NCBI RefSeq assembly: GCF_019654975.1
Contig: NZ_BPEW01000002.1
Location: forward strand, 1 to 64,000
Direction of reading: 5' to 3'
Length of the DNA: 64,000 bases
DNA from: Shewanella sp. c952
Lineage (GTDB): Bacteria; Pseudomonadota; Gammaproteobacteria; Enterobacterales; Shewanellaceae
Part shown: positions 19,042 through 30,216 of the stretch, piece after piece
How the letters are laid out: every line of letters starts with the position of its first letter
Numbering within the stretch: the first letter of the stretch is position 1
Position numbers and translations under genes: made by a program
Notes under the pieces: model-generated
What the model was told of the DNA's origin: nothing
Database searches by the model: none
The model's input: only the letters and a program-made list of their open reading frames with translations

Positions 19042-21266
19042 GGGGTTGATCCTTTTAGCTGGGCGGAAAACAACATTAAACTGCGATCTTTTAGCGGGTA
19101 AGTTGGGCTGGCGTTATGGGCAGCAGATGAAGCTGAAACCACAGCAGATAGTGGCAACTCACTTTGTACTATTGGCTCAACTTGCCAGCTTTCAACGTCT
19201 ATTGATTGAGCGCTTTCAGCGTCGATTGATTGGGTATGCAGCAGACATTGCCAAGATTCAAATCCTTCAATATCAGGTGCAGTAAAAACAAGCGCTTGTT
19301 CATCCGCATTAAGCATCAACAGCAACGCTTGTTGCTGCGAAGGCTCTGATGGATTGCCGCCAGTAAGCACCAAACTTAAACTACGGGTATGAGCGTCACT
19401 CCAAAGCACTTTAGTCATAGGCTCGCCATTTCGGCAAAACCAACTGAGGCCAGCGCCGTAGCTTGATGCTGGCTGATGAATAAATTGCTGAGTGTACAGC
19501 GCGGAGAATCGTTTACGGATGGCAATAAGCCGCTGTACAAAACCAAGCAAGCTTTGCTGCTCAGCGGTATCGTTCCAGTCACGCCAGTTGATTGAATTAT
19601 CTTGGCAATAGGCGTTGTTATTTCCCTTTAAACTATGCCCGACTTCATCGCCAGCAAGTAGCATAGGAACGCCTTGGGACAGCAGTAAAGTGGTGAGCAT
19701 GTTACGCACCTGGCGTTGCCGCAATGCGTTCAGCGCAGCATTGCCACTTTCGCCCTCCTCACCATAATTGTGACTGTAGTTTTCTTGATGGCCATCGCGG
19801 CTTTGCTCGCCATTTAGATCATTGTGCCTTTGGCTATATCTGACGATGTCATGCAAGCTAAACCCATCATGGCTGGTGATAAAGTTAATTGTAGAGTCAG
19901 CATCCCTATCAGCATGTTCAAACAAGTCACTGGAGCCATGAAGCCTGCGGGCAAGTTCAGGTAGCATGCCAAAGTCACCGCGCCAAAAGCGCCGTACTGT
20001 ATCTCGAAAACGGTCGTTCCACTCGCTCCAACCCTGAGGATAACCTCCAAGCTGATAGCCACCAGGACCGATATCCCAAGGTTCTGCAATCAGCTTGACC
20101 CGACTAAGCACAGGATCTTGCAACAAAGCATCAAAGAAACCTGCACCCTTATCAAAACCGTGTGCTTCACGCCCTAAGCAGCTAGCTAAATCGAATCTAA
20201 AGCCATCCACGCCCATCACTTCAACCCAGTAGCGTAATGAGTCCATCACCAGCTGTAACACTCTGGGCTGATTGATATTAAGGGTATTGCCACAACCAGT
20301 ATCATTGATATAAAAACGCTTATCGCTTGGGTGTAAGCGGTAATAACTGAGGTTATCGATGCCCTTAAAGCAAAGCGTTGGCCCAAGGCGGTTCCCCTCA
20401 GCAGTATGGTTATAGACCACATCTAAAAGCACTTCGATGCCAGCTTGGTGCAGTGAATTCACCATGGTTCTGAACTGAGTAATATCATCGGGCGCAGATA
20501 CCGCATGACTTGTATATTGCCCGTGAGGTACAAAAAAGCTCAGGCTGTTATAGCCCCAATAATTGCTCAGCGCTTTATCTTGTAAAAATGCTTCACTGAT
20601 AAAACCATGAACCGGCAAGAGTTCGACACAAGTCACCCCAAGAGCGACTAAATAATCCAATACCTTTGGCTCAGCCAAGCCCAAATATGTCCCACGCTTG
20701 GCGCTATCAATATCAGCACATTGCTGAGTAAACCCCTTTACGTGCATTTCATAGATGACATGACCATTAAGATCATTCGTTGCAATAGGTTGAGAGTCTG
20801 CCGCCTTAACAACTGGCGCTATAGGCGCTAAAACAGAGGTATCAACCACCTGACATTTAGGCATATAGGCTGCGTTATCAGTGTCATCAAAGGAGAGATC
20901 TTCTAGGGCGTGATCGACGCTATAACCATAATGGCTTTGATGCTCAATAAACTGACCGACCCAGCGCTTAGCATAAGGATCAAGTAGCAACTTATTGGCA
21001 TTAAAGCGATGGCCAGAATGAGGCGCAAATGGACCATCAACCCGATAACCATAAACCAGCGCTTTATCAGCTGTTGCCAAATGCAGATGCCAAATCTGCT
21101 GACTCTTTTGCAGCATGGGATAGCGAGCAATCTCATGAGTGCCGCTGGCATCAAATATACACAAAGTGACTGAAGTGGCATGGGCGGAAAACAGCGCAAA
21201 ATTAACACCAAGTTCATCGACACTCGCACCAAGTGGATAAGGTTTGCCAGCAGTATTAAGCATCAA
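19038..21266 (-). CDS. glgX: Glycogen debranching enzyme (GH13, isoamylase type)
   Basis: A 742-residue alpha-1,6-glucosidase that trims branches left by phosphorylase. It has an N-terminal CBM48-like domain (about 5-110) and a GH13 barrel. The catalytic residues are the Asp in DGFRFDLASCLG, the Glu in LIAEPWDIGPGGYQLG and the Asp in INFITSHDGFSLHD. The C-terminal domain contains a Gln/Ser/Ala-rich stretch including SIDAESAQSIDVES, an internal near-duplication of a short peptide. It starts immediately after the glgB stop (21267) and overlaps glgP. Confidence 0.93.
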   Translation of the reverse strand: MMLNTAGKPYPLGASVDELGVNFALFSAHATSVTLCIFDASGTHEIARYPMLQKSQQIWHLHLATADKALVYGYRVDGPFAPHSGHRFNANKLLLDPYAKRWVGQFIEHQSHYGYSVDHALEDLSFDDTDNAAYMPKCQVVDTSVLAPIAPVVKAADSQPIATNDLNGHVIYEMHVKGFTQQCADIDSAKRGTYLGLAEPKVLDYLVALGVTCVELLPVHGFISEAFLQDKALSNYWGYNSLSFFVPHGQYTSHAVSAPDDITQFRTMVNSLHQAGIEVLLDVVYNHTAEGNRLGPTLCFKGIDNLSYYRLHPSDKRFYINDTGCGNTLNINQPRVLQLVMDSLRYWVEVMGVDGFRFDLASCLGREAHGFDKGAGFFDALLQDPVLSRVKLIAEPWDIGPGGYQLGGYPQGWSEWNDRFRDTVRRFWRGDFGMLPELARRLHGSSDLFEHADRDADSTINFITSHDGFSLHDIVRYSQRHNDLNGEQSRDGHQENYSHNYGEEGESGNAALNALRQRQVRNMLTTLLLSQGVPMLLAGDEVGHSLKGNNNAYCQDNSINWRDWNDTAEQQSLLGFVQRLIAIRKRFSALYTQQFIHQPASSYGAGLSWFCRNGEPMTKVLWSDAHTRSLSLVLTGGNPSEPSQQQALLLMLNADEQALVFTAPDIEGFESWQCLLHTQSIDAESAQSIDVESWQVEPIVQSELPLSAVVSASSAAHNASPTYPLKDRSLMLFSAQLKGSTP

Positions 21267-23519
21267 TTAGCCCTTACCAATAACAAGGCAAGCTAGCGGC
21301 GGCACAGTGATCAACGCACTATAGGGCGAGCCTTGATATGCGTAACTCTCTGCATTGATAACCCCTTGGTTACCCACATCGCTACCACCATAAAATGCGC
21401 TATCACTGTTAAGTTTTTCGCGATATTCACCAGCCTGAGGCAGACCAACTCTAAAGCCGTGATGCACCTCAGGGGTCATGTTGACGATGAAAATCAATTC
21501 ATCACAAACGTCCGCCAATGGTGCATCACCGTAGCGGATAAAACTGAAAATACTCGAGTCAGCATTGTCACAATCTAACCAGCTAAAACCGCTCGGTTCA
21601 TTGTCCTTTAACCACAGTGCTGAGGACGCTTTATATAGCTTATTTAAATCTTTTACCCACGCTTGCATGCCTAAATGCGGCGGGTATTGCAGTAGATGCC
21701 AGTCTAAGCTTGCATCGTGATCCCATTCGTCACGCTGGGCAAACTCGCCGCCCATGAACAATAACTTCTTGCCCGGATGCCCCCACATAAAGCCGTAATA
21801 TGCCCGTAAATTCGCAAACTTTTGCCAGTCGTCGCCGGGCACTTTGTGTAGCAGAGAACCTTTACCGTGCACCACTTCGTCATGACTTAATGCCAAGATA
21901 AACTGCTCGGTATATTGATAAACAAGGCTAAAGCTAAATTCATGGTGATGATGGCGACGATGAATAGGGTCGCGGCTTAAATAGCCTAAACTGTCATTCA
22001 TCCAACCCATGTTCCATTTAAAACCAAAACCAAGGTTTTGCTGTGTTTGCCCGCTTTCTGGTGCCTGCAAAGGCTTATCAATGATATGAGTCACCCCCGG
22101 CCAAGCCGTTGATTCCTCGGCAATCATGCAGATCCCAGGAAAGCTTTGATACAAGCGTTGATTAAGGTTTTGTAAAAAGCTAATCGCGGCTAGGTTCTCG
22201 CGGCCACCGTACGCATTGGGTAACCACTGCCCCGCTTCGCGGCTGTAATCTAAGTAAAGCATCGACGACACAGCATCAAGCCTTAAGCCATCAAAATGGA
22301 ACTCCTTTAACCAGTAACAAGCGTTGCTCAACAGGTAACTTTGCACCTCACCGCGCTCATAGTTATAAATGAGAGTGTCCCAATCAGGGTGTTCGCCTTG
22401 GCGAGGATCATCATGTTCATAAAGACTCGTACCGTCGAACTGCTTTAAACCATGTGGGTCTTTAGGGAAGTGAGCCGGCACCCAATCAAGTAATACCGCA
22501 ATTCCAGCTTGATGGCAGGCATCAATAAAGGCTTTCAATCCGTTAGCATCACCAAAACGGTAGGTAGGAGCATAAAGCCCTACAGGCTGATAACCCCAAG
22601 AACCATCAAATGGATATTCGCTTAACGGCATAAGCTGTATATGGGTAAAGCCCATTTCTAACACATAGGGAACAAGCTGCTTGATTAGCTCTGAATAATC
22701 TAAGTAATCAGCGCCACTTTCACCTTGTCGGCGCCAAGAACCTAAGTGCACTTCGTAGGTCGACATCGCCGCCTGATGCCACACTTTGTCACACCGCTGT
22801 TTCAACCATTGCTTATCTTGCCAAACATATTGAGCTTGTTCGGGCACTACCGAGGCATTTCCAGGAGCACTCTGCATCGCTTTAGCATAGGGGTCAGCTC
22901 GCTCGATGCATTGTCCATTCACATCAATTATCTCAAACTTGTAATAAGCCCCCGCACTCACTTGGGGAATAAAAATCTCCCACAGTCCATTAGCAAGGTG
23001 TTGGCGCATCACATTCACAGCGCCATCCCAGTGATTAAAGTCACCGATCAGTGATACTCGCTGAGCATTCGGCGCCCAGACACAAAACTGCACCCCAGTA
23101 ACACCTTGATTGACCTGCCAGTTAGCCCCTAGAAACTGATAACTTTGCTGTTGCTGACCTTCACCAAAAAGATAAAGGTCATCGGCATCAAGCAGGCTCG
23201 AAAATTGATACGGATCGATGATCTCTTGTATATCTAACGGATACCTAATCCGCAATTTGTAGAGAAATGGTTTTACCCTGCGGCCCATTTTTCCACTAAA
23301 AAGTCCTTGGTCATTACACTTGTCTAAACTGGCAACTTTGCGCGATGTTTTCATACAGATAACATCTACGCCCAAGGCTCCACGCAAAAAGCAACGCACA
23401 ACCAGCGACTTGCCGTCATCACTGCCATGCATTCCTAAAAGTGCAAACACATCGACATATTCACCGTTAAGCAGGGCGACATCGATACCATGTTGAAATT
23501 CGGGCGCGTTGTTAGTCAT
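21267..23519 (-). CDS. glgB: 1,4-alpha-glucan branching enzyme
   Basis: A 750-residue GH13 enzyme forming alpha-1,6 branches. Two N-terminal beta domains (about 1-110 and 125-220, the latter with [21 protein letters not shown]) precede the barrel. The catalytic trio is the Asp in [15 protein letters not shown], the Glu in [13 protein letters not shown] and the Asp in [15 protein letters not shown]. The length matches E. coli GlgB. Its ATG overlaps the end of malQ by eight bases. Confidence 0.95.
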   Translation of the reverse strand: MTNNAPEFQHGIDVALLNGEYVDVFALLGMHGSDDGKSLVVRCFLRGALGVDVICMKTSRKVASLDKCNDQGLFSGKMGRRVKPFLYKLRIRYPLDIQEIIDPYQFSSLLDADDLYLFGEGQQQQSYQFLGANWQVNQGVTGVQFCVWAPNAQRVSLIGDFNHWDGAVNVMRQHLANGLWEIFIPQVSAGAYYKFEIIDVNGQCIERADPYAKAMQSAPGNASVVPEQAQYVWQDKQWLKQRCDKVWHQAAMSTYEVHLGSWRRQGESGADYLDYSELIKQLVPYVLEMGFTHIQLMPLSEYPFDGSWGYQPVGLYAPTYRFGDANGLKAFIDACHQAGIAVLLDWVPAHFPKDPHGLKQFDGTSLYEHDDPRQGEHPDWDTLIYNYERGEVQSYLLSNACYWLKEFHFDGLRLDAVSSMLYLDYSREAGQWLPNAYGGRENLAAISFLQNLNQRLYQSFPGICMIAEESTAWPGVTHIIDKPLQAPESGQTQQNLGFGFKWNMGWMNDSLGYLSRDPIHRRHHHHEFSFSLVYQYTEQFILALSHDEVVHGKGSLLHKVPGDDWQKFANLRAYYGFMWGHPGKKLLFMGGEFAQRDEWDHDASLDWHLLQYPPHLGMQAWVKDLNKLYKASSALWLKDNEPSGFSWLDCDNADSSIFSFIRYGDAPLADVCDELIFIVNMTPEVHHGFRVGLPQAGEYREKLNSDSAFYGGSDVGNQGVINAESYAYQGSPYSALITVPPLACLVIGKG

Positions 23520-25890
23520 AGCGGTTTAATCCATTTGGTTGTAGTGACGAAGTTGCATGAGACGGTGTTGAATTCGTGCGATTGGGATGAGCATTGGTAC
23601 TAGTATTGGTTTTTGTGCAGGCTTGTGTCCTTGCATGAGTGCCAATTGCCCGATCACTCACCACACCTTGCTGACGAGAGTTTTGTAACTGTTGTAGCAA
23701 TCCTTGCACTTGTTTATCAACTGCTAATTCGGTTAAAGACACTGCTAATCGGCGCTGCCAATTAGGATATTGCAACCAGGTACCAGGGATATTAATAGGT
23801 TGATTATCAGAGACTAAATCACAAAGTTGCACGCTAAAAAGATGCGCATTACCCGCAGCGGTGACCGCTAACCATGCCTTAAGTAATTCAGGGTAATGAA
23901 TGCTAGTTACATCACGACCGTCAAACTGACCCTGCGTTTGCAGTAATTTCAATAACTGTTGTTTATCGAACTCACGCTGTGACATCAGCGATTGCAGCAA
24001 TTCATCATTATCGATAAGGCCAATACTGCGCCTAAGCTGCAGATCATCAGCTTGCCACCAGGCTAATAACGGTGGAACATCGTGATTAGCCAACATCATT
24101 AAGCTGTGTGCTGGATAGTTTGCAGGCACGGTGAAACCGTCACCATCTTTGCTAAAGTAGAATAAGTCGTTAGATAACACGCCCGCTGCCGAGAGTTTGC
24201 TAACAATTTCAGGAGGAATTAAACCTAAGTCTTCACCAATAATTAAGCACTGAGCACGTTGGCTTTCAATACACAAAATAGCCAATAACGCATCAAGTGG
24301 ATAATAAACATAGGCGCCGTGACCTAAGTCTTCCGACCTTGGCCACCACCACAAACGCAGTAGCGACATAACGTGGTCGATTCGTAGGGCACCGCAAGAT
24401 TGCATATTACTGCGCAGTAACTGGATAAAATGCTGATAGCCGTCGTGTTTTAGCGCAATAGGGTCATAGGGTGTTAAGCCCCAATTTTGCCCTTGTGGAG
24501 CAAAGGGGTCCGGCGGCGCACCAATACTGGCATGTTGGCAAAAAGGGCTGTTATCTGCTCGAACCTCAACACTATTGGAAGCCACCCCAACCGCCATATC
24601 GCGTACCAGTCCAATTGCCATCCCCAATTGCTTTGCTTGGCTCTGGCATTGGCTTAATTGCTGCTCAGCGACAAACTGCAGGTAAGCAAAAAAGCGACAA
24701 TCTAACCCAGAAAACTCGCTCAGCTCGGCGGTATCATTAAGCTGCTGCTCACAAAACTGCCGCAAGCTATCGCCATTATCAGTAATAAACTGACTAAATC
24801 GCTGTCCTCTTGCGCTATTGGGCTCAACATGAGCCACTATAAACTGCCGATAAAGCAGTTTAAAAACCCGATATTTATGGAGACTTACCAGCTGATAATC
24901 GAGCCAATCTGCACTATTAACCTGCTGTTTGATTGCTTTAAATTCAATCGCCACCTCAGATGCTGTTCCATCGGCAGCGTAAAGCTCCGCTTCACAAAAT
25001 AACTGGGAATACTCCGGCACCATTTCGAAGTTAATATATAGCGGGTTAAGCCTGCGCCTATCAGAGGGACTATAGGGACTACACGCTTGAGGGTTAGCAA
25101 TATCCAGAGCATGTAACGGGTTGAGTTGAATAAAGCTGCCGCCCTCTTTAGCCACCAGCTCAATAAGCGCTGCTAGATCGGCAAAATCACCAATGCCCCA
25201 TTGCGTATCGCTGCGAAGGCTAAACAGTTGAATACTGAGGCCCCATAATCGGTTATTGCTGAGTGAGCGAGTATTGCCGCTGTGGTAACTCGTCACGGGA
25301 GCAACCAGCCATTGCCCTTCAACAAACTTGCTGCAGACTGAACCAAACTCAACTTCATCACTGATCCGCACCCGATGATAGCCAAGGCCTATATAAGGTA
25401 AAACTGACATTTGTAATGCACTGCAACAGATATCAGACGCGAACAATGCTTGAGTGATTAACAGTCGATAGTGCAAATAGTCGCAATCATCGACATGGTA
25501 ATGGCCTGTAATTTTGGCGATATGAGGATTCGCTGCAAACTTGGCAGTATCGATAAACAATTGAAACTGCTCACCGCCCTCTAACTGCACCTCAATCGTC
25601 AACCGGCAGTCACTGTTACTAGGGATGAACATACTCAACTCGGGATTATCTATCGTTGTATGTTGAAACAAAGGCAACCGTTGAGTCCACGGCATCGCAT
25701 CAAGTTGATATATTTTTTCAGCTATCTGCTCCGCTGACATCACAGGCTCACATCCCTCTTGAGCTGCGCTAGCTAGCATACAGCGCAAAATGCCAATACG
25801 ATCTTGCTCTGGGGTAACGATGTTATCGCCATTACAACTGACAAACTCAGCACCAACGCCTTGCAAATACAGTAACTTTTTTAACCCCAT
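23512..25890 (-). CDS. malQ: 4-alpha-glucanotransferase (amylomaltase, GH77)
   Basis: A 792-residue enzyme transferring alpha-1,4-glucan segments, first gene of the glycogen operon. The start is set at ATG 25890 ([11 protein letters not shown]) because AAGGA lies eight bases upstream. In-frame codons further upstream would place the ribosome site inside the gene. The GH77 catalytic residues are visible: Asp in [16 protein letters not shown], Glu in [13 protein letters not shown] and Asp in [13 protein letters not shown]. An N-terminal extension (about 1-220) precedes the barrel, as in the E. coli enzyme. The C-terminal 60 residues are unusually rich in Thr, Asn, Ser and Gln. Confidence 0.92.
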   Translation of the reverse strand: MGLKKLLYLQGVGAEFVSCNGDNIVTPEQDRIGILRCMLASAAQEGCEPVMSAEQIAEKIYQLDAMPWTQRLPLFQHTTIDNPELSMFIPSNSDCRLTIEVQLEGGEQFQLFIDTAKFAANPHIAKITGHYHVDDCDYLHYRLLITQALFASDICCSALQMSVLPYIGLGYHRVRISDEVEFGSVCSKFVEGQWLVAPVTSYHSGNTRSLSNNRLWGLSIQLFSLRSDTQWGIGDFADLAALIELVAKEGGSFIQLNPLHALDIANPQACSPYSPSDRRRLNPLYINFEMVPEYSQLFCEAELYAADGTASEVAIEFKAIKQQVNSADWLDYQLVSLHKYRVFKLLYRQFIVAHVEPNSARGQRFSQFITDNGDSLRQFCEQQLNDTAELSEFSGLDCRFFAYLQFVAEQQLSQCQSQAKQLGMAIGLVRDMAVGVASNSVEVRADNSPFCQHASIGAPPDPFAPQGQNWGLTPYDPIALKHDGYQHFIQLLRSNMQSCGALRIDHVMSLLRLWWWPRSEDLGHGAYVYYPLDALLAILCIESQRAQCLIIGEDLGLIPPEIVSKLSAAGVLSNDLFYFSKDGDGFTVPANYPAHSLMMLANHDVPPLLAWWQADDLQLRRSIGLIDNDELLQSLMSQREFDKQQLLKLLQTQGQFDGRDVTSIHYPELLKAWLAVTAAGNAHLFSVQLCDLVSDNQPINIPGTWLQYPNWQRRLAVSLTELAVDKQVQGLLQQLQNSRQQGVVSDRAIGTHARTQACTKTNTSTNAHPNRTNSTPSHATSSLQPNGLNRYD

Positions 25891-26337
25891 GCTTCTCATC
25901 CTTGAATTTAGCAATGCACTCTCTAGATGGAGCAGTAACCATGCCAATAACAAGTAACAGCTTGAAGACAGTTTTATTTCATTGGGGTGACAATTCGCAT
26001 TCGATGAAAATCAGCAGCTTAAATAAAAATATAGATTTCCTCCTTATCAGTAAAAAGCAGACAAATAGCGTTAAGCTACTTTGTGATTGCACGATAAACG
26101 CGCAGAAATTGCATCAATAAGGCACATTCACTTAGCGGAAATAGTGCTTGTACCAGCGAGCCACACTCGCAGGTGTCGTAAAATTACAGAATTAGCTACC
26201 TAGATCTAGTTTTGAAGTCATTTACACTACATTTGAGGCTAATTTAGAGCCAGATCACACCTTTACCCCACAAGTGTTGGTACTTTAATTACCAGAAAAG
26301 ATAACAAACTTTAACATTAAGCTTATAGGTGGATTTT
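25891..26337. other. Divergent promoter region between malQ operon and Fe-ADH
   Basis: These 447 bases lie between two divergently transcribed units and so must hold both promoters. A perfect palindrome CTAGATCTAG lies near 26200. No family-specific operator is recognised. The short plus-strand ORF at the left edge overlaps the malQ amino end and is not called. Confidence 0.5.
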
Positions 26338-27486
26338 ATGGCTGCTAAATTTTTCATCCCTTCTGTCAATGTCTTAGGTAAAGATGCGGTTACTGAAGCG
26401 ATTGGTGATATCAAAACTCTGGGCTTTAAAAATGCCTTAATTGTTACAGACAAGCCGTTAGTTGAAATTGGGTTAGTAGCTCAAGTGACTGACAAGCTTG
26501 CAAGCAATGATATTGCTTCAGTTGTGTTCGACGGTGTTCAACCAAACCCAACCACTGGTAACGTTGTTGCAGGTCTTGAATTGCTTAAAGCAAACAACTG
26601 TGACTTTGTTATCTCTCTTGGCGGTGGCTCTCCTCATGACTGTGCTAAAGGTATTGCATTAGTTGCAACCAACGGCGGCAGCATTAAAGATTACGAAGGG
26701 CTAGATGTGTCTACTAAGCCACAACTGCCACTTGTTGCTATCAACACCACAGCGGGTACCGCGAGTGAAATGACTCGTTTCTGTATTATCACCGATGAAG
26801 CACGCCACATAAAAATGGCCATCGTTGACAAAAACACCACACCGCTGCTTTCTGTGAATGACCCAGAGTTAATGCTACTTAAGCCTGCAGGCCTAACAGC
26901 AGCAACCGGTATGGATGCACTGACTCACGCAATTGAAGCTTATGTTTCAATCGCTGCAAACCCAATTACAGATGCCTGTGCAATCAAAGCGATTGAGCTC
27001 ATCAAGGGTAACCTAGTTGAAGCAGTAGAAAACGGTCAGAGCATCGAAGCACGTGACCAAATGGCTTATGCACAGTTCCTAGCAGGTATGGCATTTAACA
27101 ATGCCAGCTTAGGATATGTACACGCGATGGCGCATCAGTTAGGTGGATTCTACGACCTACCACACGGTGTATGTAATGCTTTGCTACTACCACATGTACA
27201 AGCTTACAACGCACAAGTGGTACCAGAGCGCTTAAAAGATGTTGCTAAGGCAATGGGTGTTGAAGTGAGCGCCATGAGCGACGCCGAAGGCGCAAGCGCT
27301 GCACTAGAAGCAATTAAAGCACTTTCAGTTGCAGTGAAGATCCCAGAGAACCTCACTAAACTAGGTGTTAAAGCTGAAGATATCCCAACACTTGCAGATA
27401 ATGCACTTAAAGATGCTTGTGGATTCACGAACCCTAAGCAAGCGACTCATGAAGAGATCTGCCAGATCTTTACTAACGCTTTGTAA
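26338..27486 (+). CDS. yiaY: Iron-containing alcohol dehydrogenase (YiaY/AdhB type)
   Basis: A 382-residue NAD-dependent Fe-ADH. The start is set at ATG 26338, five bases after AGGTGG. The protein reads almost along E. coli Yia[19 protein letters not shown] (nucleotide site), [31 protein letters not shown], and the metal ligands in [12 protein letters not shown] and [19 protein letters not shown]. YiaY has been assigned L-threonine dehydrogenase activity, but relatives oxidise ethanol or other primary alcohols, so the substrate is uncertain. Its position beside the glg operon is also known in other Shewanella. Confidence 0.9.
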   Translation: MAAKFFIPSVNVLGKDAVTEAIGDIKTLGFKNALIVTDKPLVEIGLVAQVTDKLASNDIASVVFDGVQPNPTTGNVVAGLELLKANNCDFVISLGGGSPHDCAKGIALVATNGGSIKDYEGLDVSTKPQLPLVAINTTAGTASEMTRFCIITDEARHIKMAIVDKNTTPLLSVNDPELMLLKPAGLTAATGMDALTHAIEAYVSIAANPITDACAIKAIELIKGNLVEAVENGQSIEARDQMAYAQFLAGMAFNNASLGYVHAMAHQLGGFYDLPHGVCNALLLPHVQAYNAQVVPERLKDVAKAMGVEVSAMSDAEGASAALEAIKALSVAVKIPENLTKLGVKAEDIPTLADNALKDACGFTNPKQATHEEICQIFTNAL

Positions 27487-27524
27487 TTAGACACTGACAA
27501 AGCCTGTTTAGTAAAAGGTGAACG

Positions 27525-27569
27525 GATAGCAAGCGTATCATCGCTCCCTTGATGTTGCTTGCTATCTTT
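27525..27569 (+). terminator. Probable terminator of the Fe-ADH gene
   Basis: A perfect 10-bp stem GATAGCAAGC/GCTTGCTATC has a 22-base loop and a short TTTC tail. The stem is strong but the T-run is poor. Confidence 0.5.
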
Positions 27570-27775
27570 CATTGCTAAAGGCTACTTTAGCGCAATTAAA
27601 AGACAAGAATACCGTCAGTTTTACCGAGGTATTTGATCCGAAGCGTTTTAGAGCTTGAACAAATTGATACATTTGTGTGACAAACCTTCAAAAATATCAG
27701 TCAAAAGCCCATAAACAGGCTGTTTCTGGTAGTAATACTGGATACAAATTACTGCAATTGCGATATAATTAAAGT

Positions 27776-27838
27776 GTTCGCTTTTTCCCTGCAAAAGTTA
27801 AAGCAAGCTTTAAAGCCCACTCTTCGGAGTGGGTTTTT
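27776..27838 (+). ncRNA. Candidate short RNA or orphan terminator transcript
   Basis: A TATAAT box lies at 27764-27769, and a textbook terminator (CCCACTC, TTCG loop, GAGTGGG, TTTTT) ends at 27838 with no ORF between them. The implied transcript is about 60 bases. No convincing -35 box is seen, and I recognise no sRNA family. It may instead be a leftover terminator. Confidence 0.3.
27812..27838 (+). terminator. Strong intrinsic terminator
   Basis: The 7-bp GC-rich stem CCCACTC/GAGTGGG is closed by a TTCG tetraloop and followed by TTTTT. It lies more than 300 bases after the Fe-ADH stop, so it may serve a separate short transcript. Confidence 0.8.
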
Positions 27839-28127
27839 CCTTTCTGATAGCCCTCTCTTATCGCATCGAGCCCTAACATTTACCATTCAACTTATGTAGT
27901 CCCCCTCAGCAAAGTATCAGCTTATTTATCCATGATTTTAGCTATTGCTTTAATACAGTCAGTCTACTGCTGGCAGTGAATAACATCACTCTGATTGATA
28001 CCGCGCCGCGTGTAAGAAGAACATGCTAACAGCAAGATAGTTAGGATAGGTTTGGACAAAAGTTTGTTTGTGCTTGAGCACTTCGACATCTAAAAGCCAA
28101 ACCAATCAAACTTCGTTTGATATAAGA

Positions 28128-28336
28128 TCGTGGCGCTTCGCCCACACCCGAGCCAAGGGGCAAAGCGCTTGCGCCCCTTAACAATCCCTCAGCGCCCCAA
28201 ACGAAGTTGTCTTCCTCATACTTATTCGAAATAGCCTAACGCTTCCGATGGGACATCCTGTCCCGCGAAAGCTATGCCCACGTCCGTGTGGGCATTACGG
28301 CTATTTCTTCAACGTACTTCGGCAACTTCGATGGGG
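28128..28336 (-). repeat. 209-bp structured repeat, left copy (inverted)
   Basis: Read on the minus strand, this matches 33729-33937 at about 201 of 209 positions (8 differences, all transitions). It folds into nested stems: CGAAGTTG/CAACTTCG outside and GAAATAGCC/GGCTATTTC inside. Two hairpins lie within (TGCCCAC/GTGGGCA and GGGACA/TGTCCC), then a second domain closes with GGCGCT/AGCGCC around AAGGGGC/GCCCCTT. There is no ORF. Together with the other copy it brackets the accessory genes. The rest of the gap 27839-28604 has no gene. A GGGGG/CCTCC-type hairpin lies near 28500. Confidence 0.8.
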
Positions 28337-28604
28337 AGTGTGTGTATTAGGTGAGTCTGTAATGGCTGTTAGTCACTAGGTATCTGCCCAACGGGGAAGC
28401 TAATTATTGGACAAAAGACTGTTAGTGTTAAAGCTCAGGAAGTGATAATTGTCATTAGTGAAAGTATGGCAACTAGGTATTTGCTAACGTCGTATTAAGA
28501 GGGGGAACGCCTCCACTAAACCATTGCACGACAAACACGAAACCCAACCTTGGGCTGCAAATGCGAAGTGTTGGGGATCACTCTTATTACCCTTCGCTAC
28601 AGTA

Positions 28605-29516
28605 CTACTCAAACAGTTTATGAATAAAATCTTTTGTGTTTTCCACAGCCTTTTTCAGCACATCAAGATTGATGTCGATTTCACTGTTTGGATAGATAAA
28701 CTCTTTGTTGATACCATACTTTGACTCCAAAACATCCAGGATTTCGGACTTAAGAATAGATGGTATTTTGTATACATTACGACCTGGGTGAACAGTCATT
28801 TCTGAGATATTAAACATTGAAATATCGTAAGGCAGTAAACCACCATTATAAACAAATACACCTTCTTGATGCTGAATTCGCTTATTGTACTTAACATTAT
28901 CTACTTCCAGTATCGGTGTAACCAAATTTAAGCCAGTTGGGGAAATGGTAGTTTTTAGATCTATAACCCATTGCTTTAGCTCCTCCGCACTCATTTTTAT
29001 ATAACCCGCTCTTCCTGAAAGATAGATATCGAGTAACGTTTCGATATGCTCATTTATATTAGATTCATACACCACACAGTCTTTATCAGGATTCGCTTCA
29101 CATGCAAAATACAAAGCAATTTTTGCATTAAGAGTGAAATCAATAACATTTGTAGGTAAGCCATAATGTTGAGCCAAATAGATAAGTGTATTAGTTGGCA
29201 AGTCGATAGCACCAAGCTTTTCTAACTCCTCATTAAATTTTTCAATAACTTTAAATGACTTATCTATATAGTCTTCTTGAACAATATCAGGAAAACTTTG
29301 ACTTCTGGCAGGGTCAATAACCACATCATGCCACTCTAAGCCTTTTTTATTCCAAACATAGTGTCGATAGAAACTAGAAATGCAGATATAGCTACTATCA
29401 GACATTCCTCTATAGTAATACCCGGATGAAGTTTCAGGCATCAATCTGCCGATAACGTCTTCAATTGTAGATAGCTCTTTCGTATACCAAGCTCGATAGG
29501 GAAAATCAGGTAGCAT
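28605..29516 (-). CDS. FRG-domain protein
   Basis: A 303-residue cytoplasmic protein with the FRG signature. YYYRGMSDSSYICISSFYR gives the F/Y-R-G core near residues 33-50, LAQHYGLPTNVIDFTLNA lies in the middle (about 112-130), and KRIQHQEGVFVYNGG is near 215. FRG proteins are frequent in phage-defence and mobile islands, but a general biochemical activity is not established. No signal or membrane helix is present. It stands alone on the minus strand. Composition is AT-rich compared with neighbouring core genes, in line with acquisition. Confidence 0.8.
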   Translation of the reverse strand: MLPDFPYRAWYTKELSTIEDVIGRLMPETSSGYYYRGMSDSSYICISSFYRHYVWNKKGLEWHDVVIDPARSQSFPDIVQEDYIDKSFKVIEKFNEELEKLGAIDLPTNTLIYLAQHYGLPTNVIDFTLNAKIALYFACEANPDKDCVVYESNINEHIETLLDIYLSGRAGYIKMSAEELKQWVIDLKTTISPTGLNLVTPILEVDNVKYNKRIQHQEGVFVYNGGLLPYDISMFNISEMTVHPGRNVYKIPSILKSEILDVLESKYGINKEFIYPNSEIDINLDVLKKAVENTKDFIHKLFE

Positions 29517-29656
29517 AATCGTTCATCCTAAAAGTAAGAAATAACAGAGTAAACACATCGCAAATAGTTTAATCCGATGATTTATATAATAATTTCAGCA
29601 TCTGCAACAGCTTGTTATATATCTGTTTGATTATGTTCTGATTAAAATCAGACTTA

Positions 29657-29692
29657 ATAAAAACACCTAATTAACTGTTTAATAAGGTGTTT
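29657..29692 (-). terminator. Terminator of the small two-gene operon (minus strand)
   Basis: On the minus strand AAACACCT pairs with AGGTGTTT around an inner ATTAA/TTAAT pairing, followed by a TTTTT run. It lies about 130 bases beyond the stop of the 29825-30184 gene in the 308-base gap 29517-29824, which is otherwise featureless and should hold the FRG promoter. Confidence 0.55.
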
Positions 29693-29824
29693 AATATCAA
29701 ACCTGGACACTTGAACAACTTGTTGTTGAGGTATCTACAAGCAATAAGTTTCAAATGCTTACAGAGTTTACTGGGAAGAGCATTAACGATGAACAGCCCC
29801 ATTCTTCCTGGCATCATCCAGTAT

Positions 29825-30184
29825 TTAGGCTTTCAAAAAGTAATAGTAACCACCTAAATTATTAGAGTGCCCACCAGATGTACTCGTAAATGCCCAATCT
29901 CGTTCGTCAGTTGCGAAGAAACTCCAAATCGTCATCCCTATAAGACTGCCTAACTGATCCGGGTGATACAGATTAATAACTTCTGGCCTTTCACTAGACA
30001 GTTTCGTCAAGATTTCTTTACCAGCTTGAGATGATTGCAAAGGTTTTCCATCTTCTACCTTTTGATCAACTTCATTGATAAACAGTTTATGAAGAACGCT
30101 ACTTTCAAATTCAACAAATTCGTTCCAGTAGCTATTCTTTCCAATAGCTGACTGTAATTTTCCTTCAATACTGGATAGACTCAT
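29825..30184 (-). CDS. Small hypothetical protein, second gene of accessory pair
   Basis: The start is placed at ATG 30184 because AAGGTG lies six bases before it. An earlier ATG at 30202 has no ribosome site. The 119 residues have no signal or clear membrane helix. The C-terminal part is unusual: WAFTSTSGGHSNNLGGYYYFLKA, Gly/Ser/Tyr-rich. I recognise no family. It follows the 30217-30576 gene with a 32-base gap on the same strand, so the two probably form one transcript and could be functional partners. Confidence 0.6.
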   Translation of the reverse strand: MSLSSIEGKLQSAIGKNSYWNEFVEFESSVLHKLFINEVDQKVEDGKPLQSSQAGKEILTKLSSERPEVINLYHPDQLGSLIGMTIWSFFATDERDWAFTSTSGGHSNNLGGYYYFLKA

Positions 30185-30216
30185 ATAATTCACCTTATTC
30201 ATATTAGTGTTGCAAA

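Noticed and set aside
28128-28336. Integron attC site (GCGTTAGGC resembles an R' box)
   Set aside because: The GTTAGGC word has only a poor partner, the fold has two side-by-side hairpins rather than one long one, copies are in opposite orientation, and no integrase gene is present.
28524-28724. 66-residue plus-strand ORF overlapping the FRG gene end
   Set aside because: Opposite-strand shadow of the FRG gene with no supporting ribosome site.
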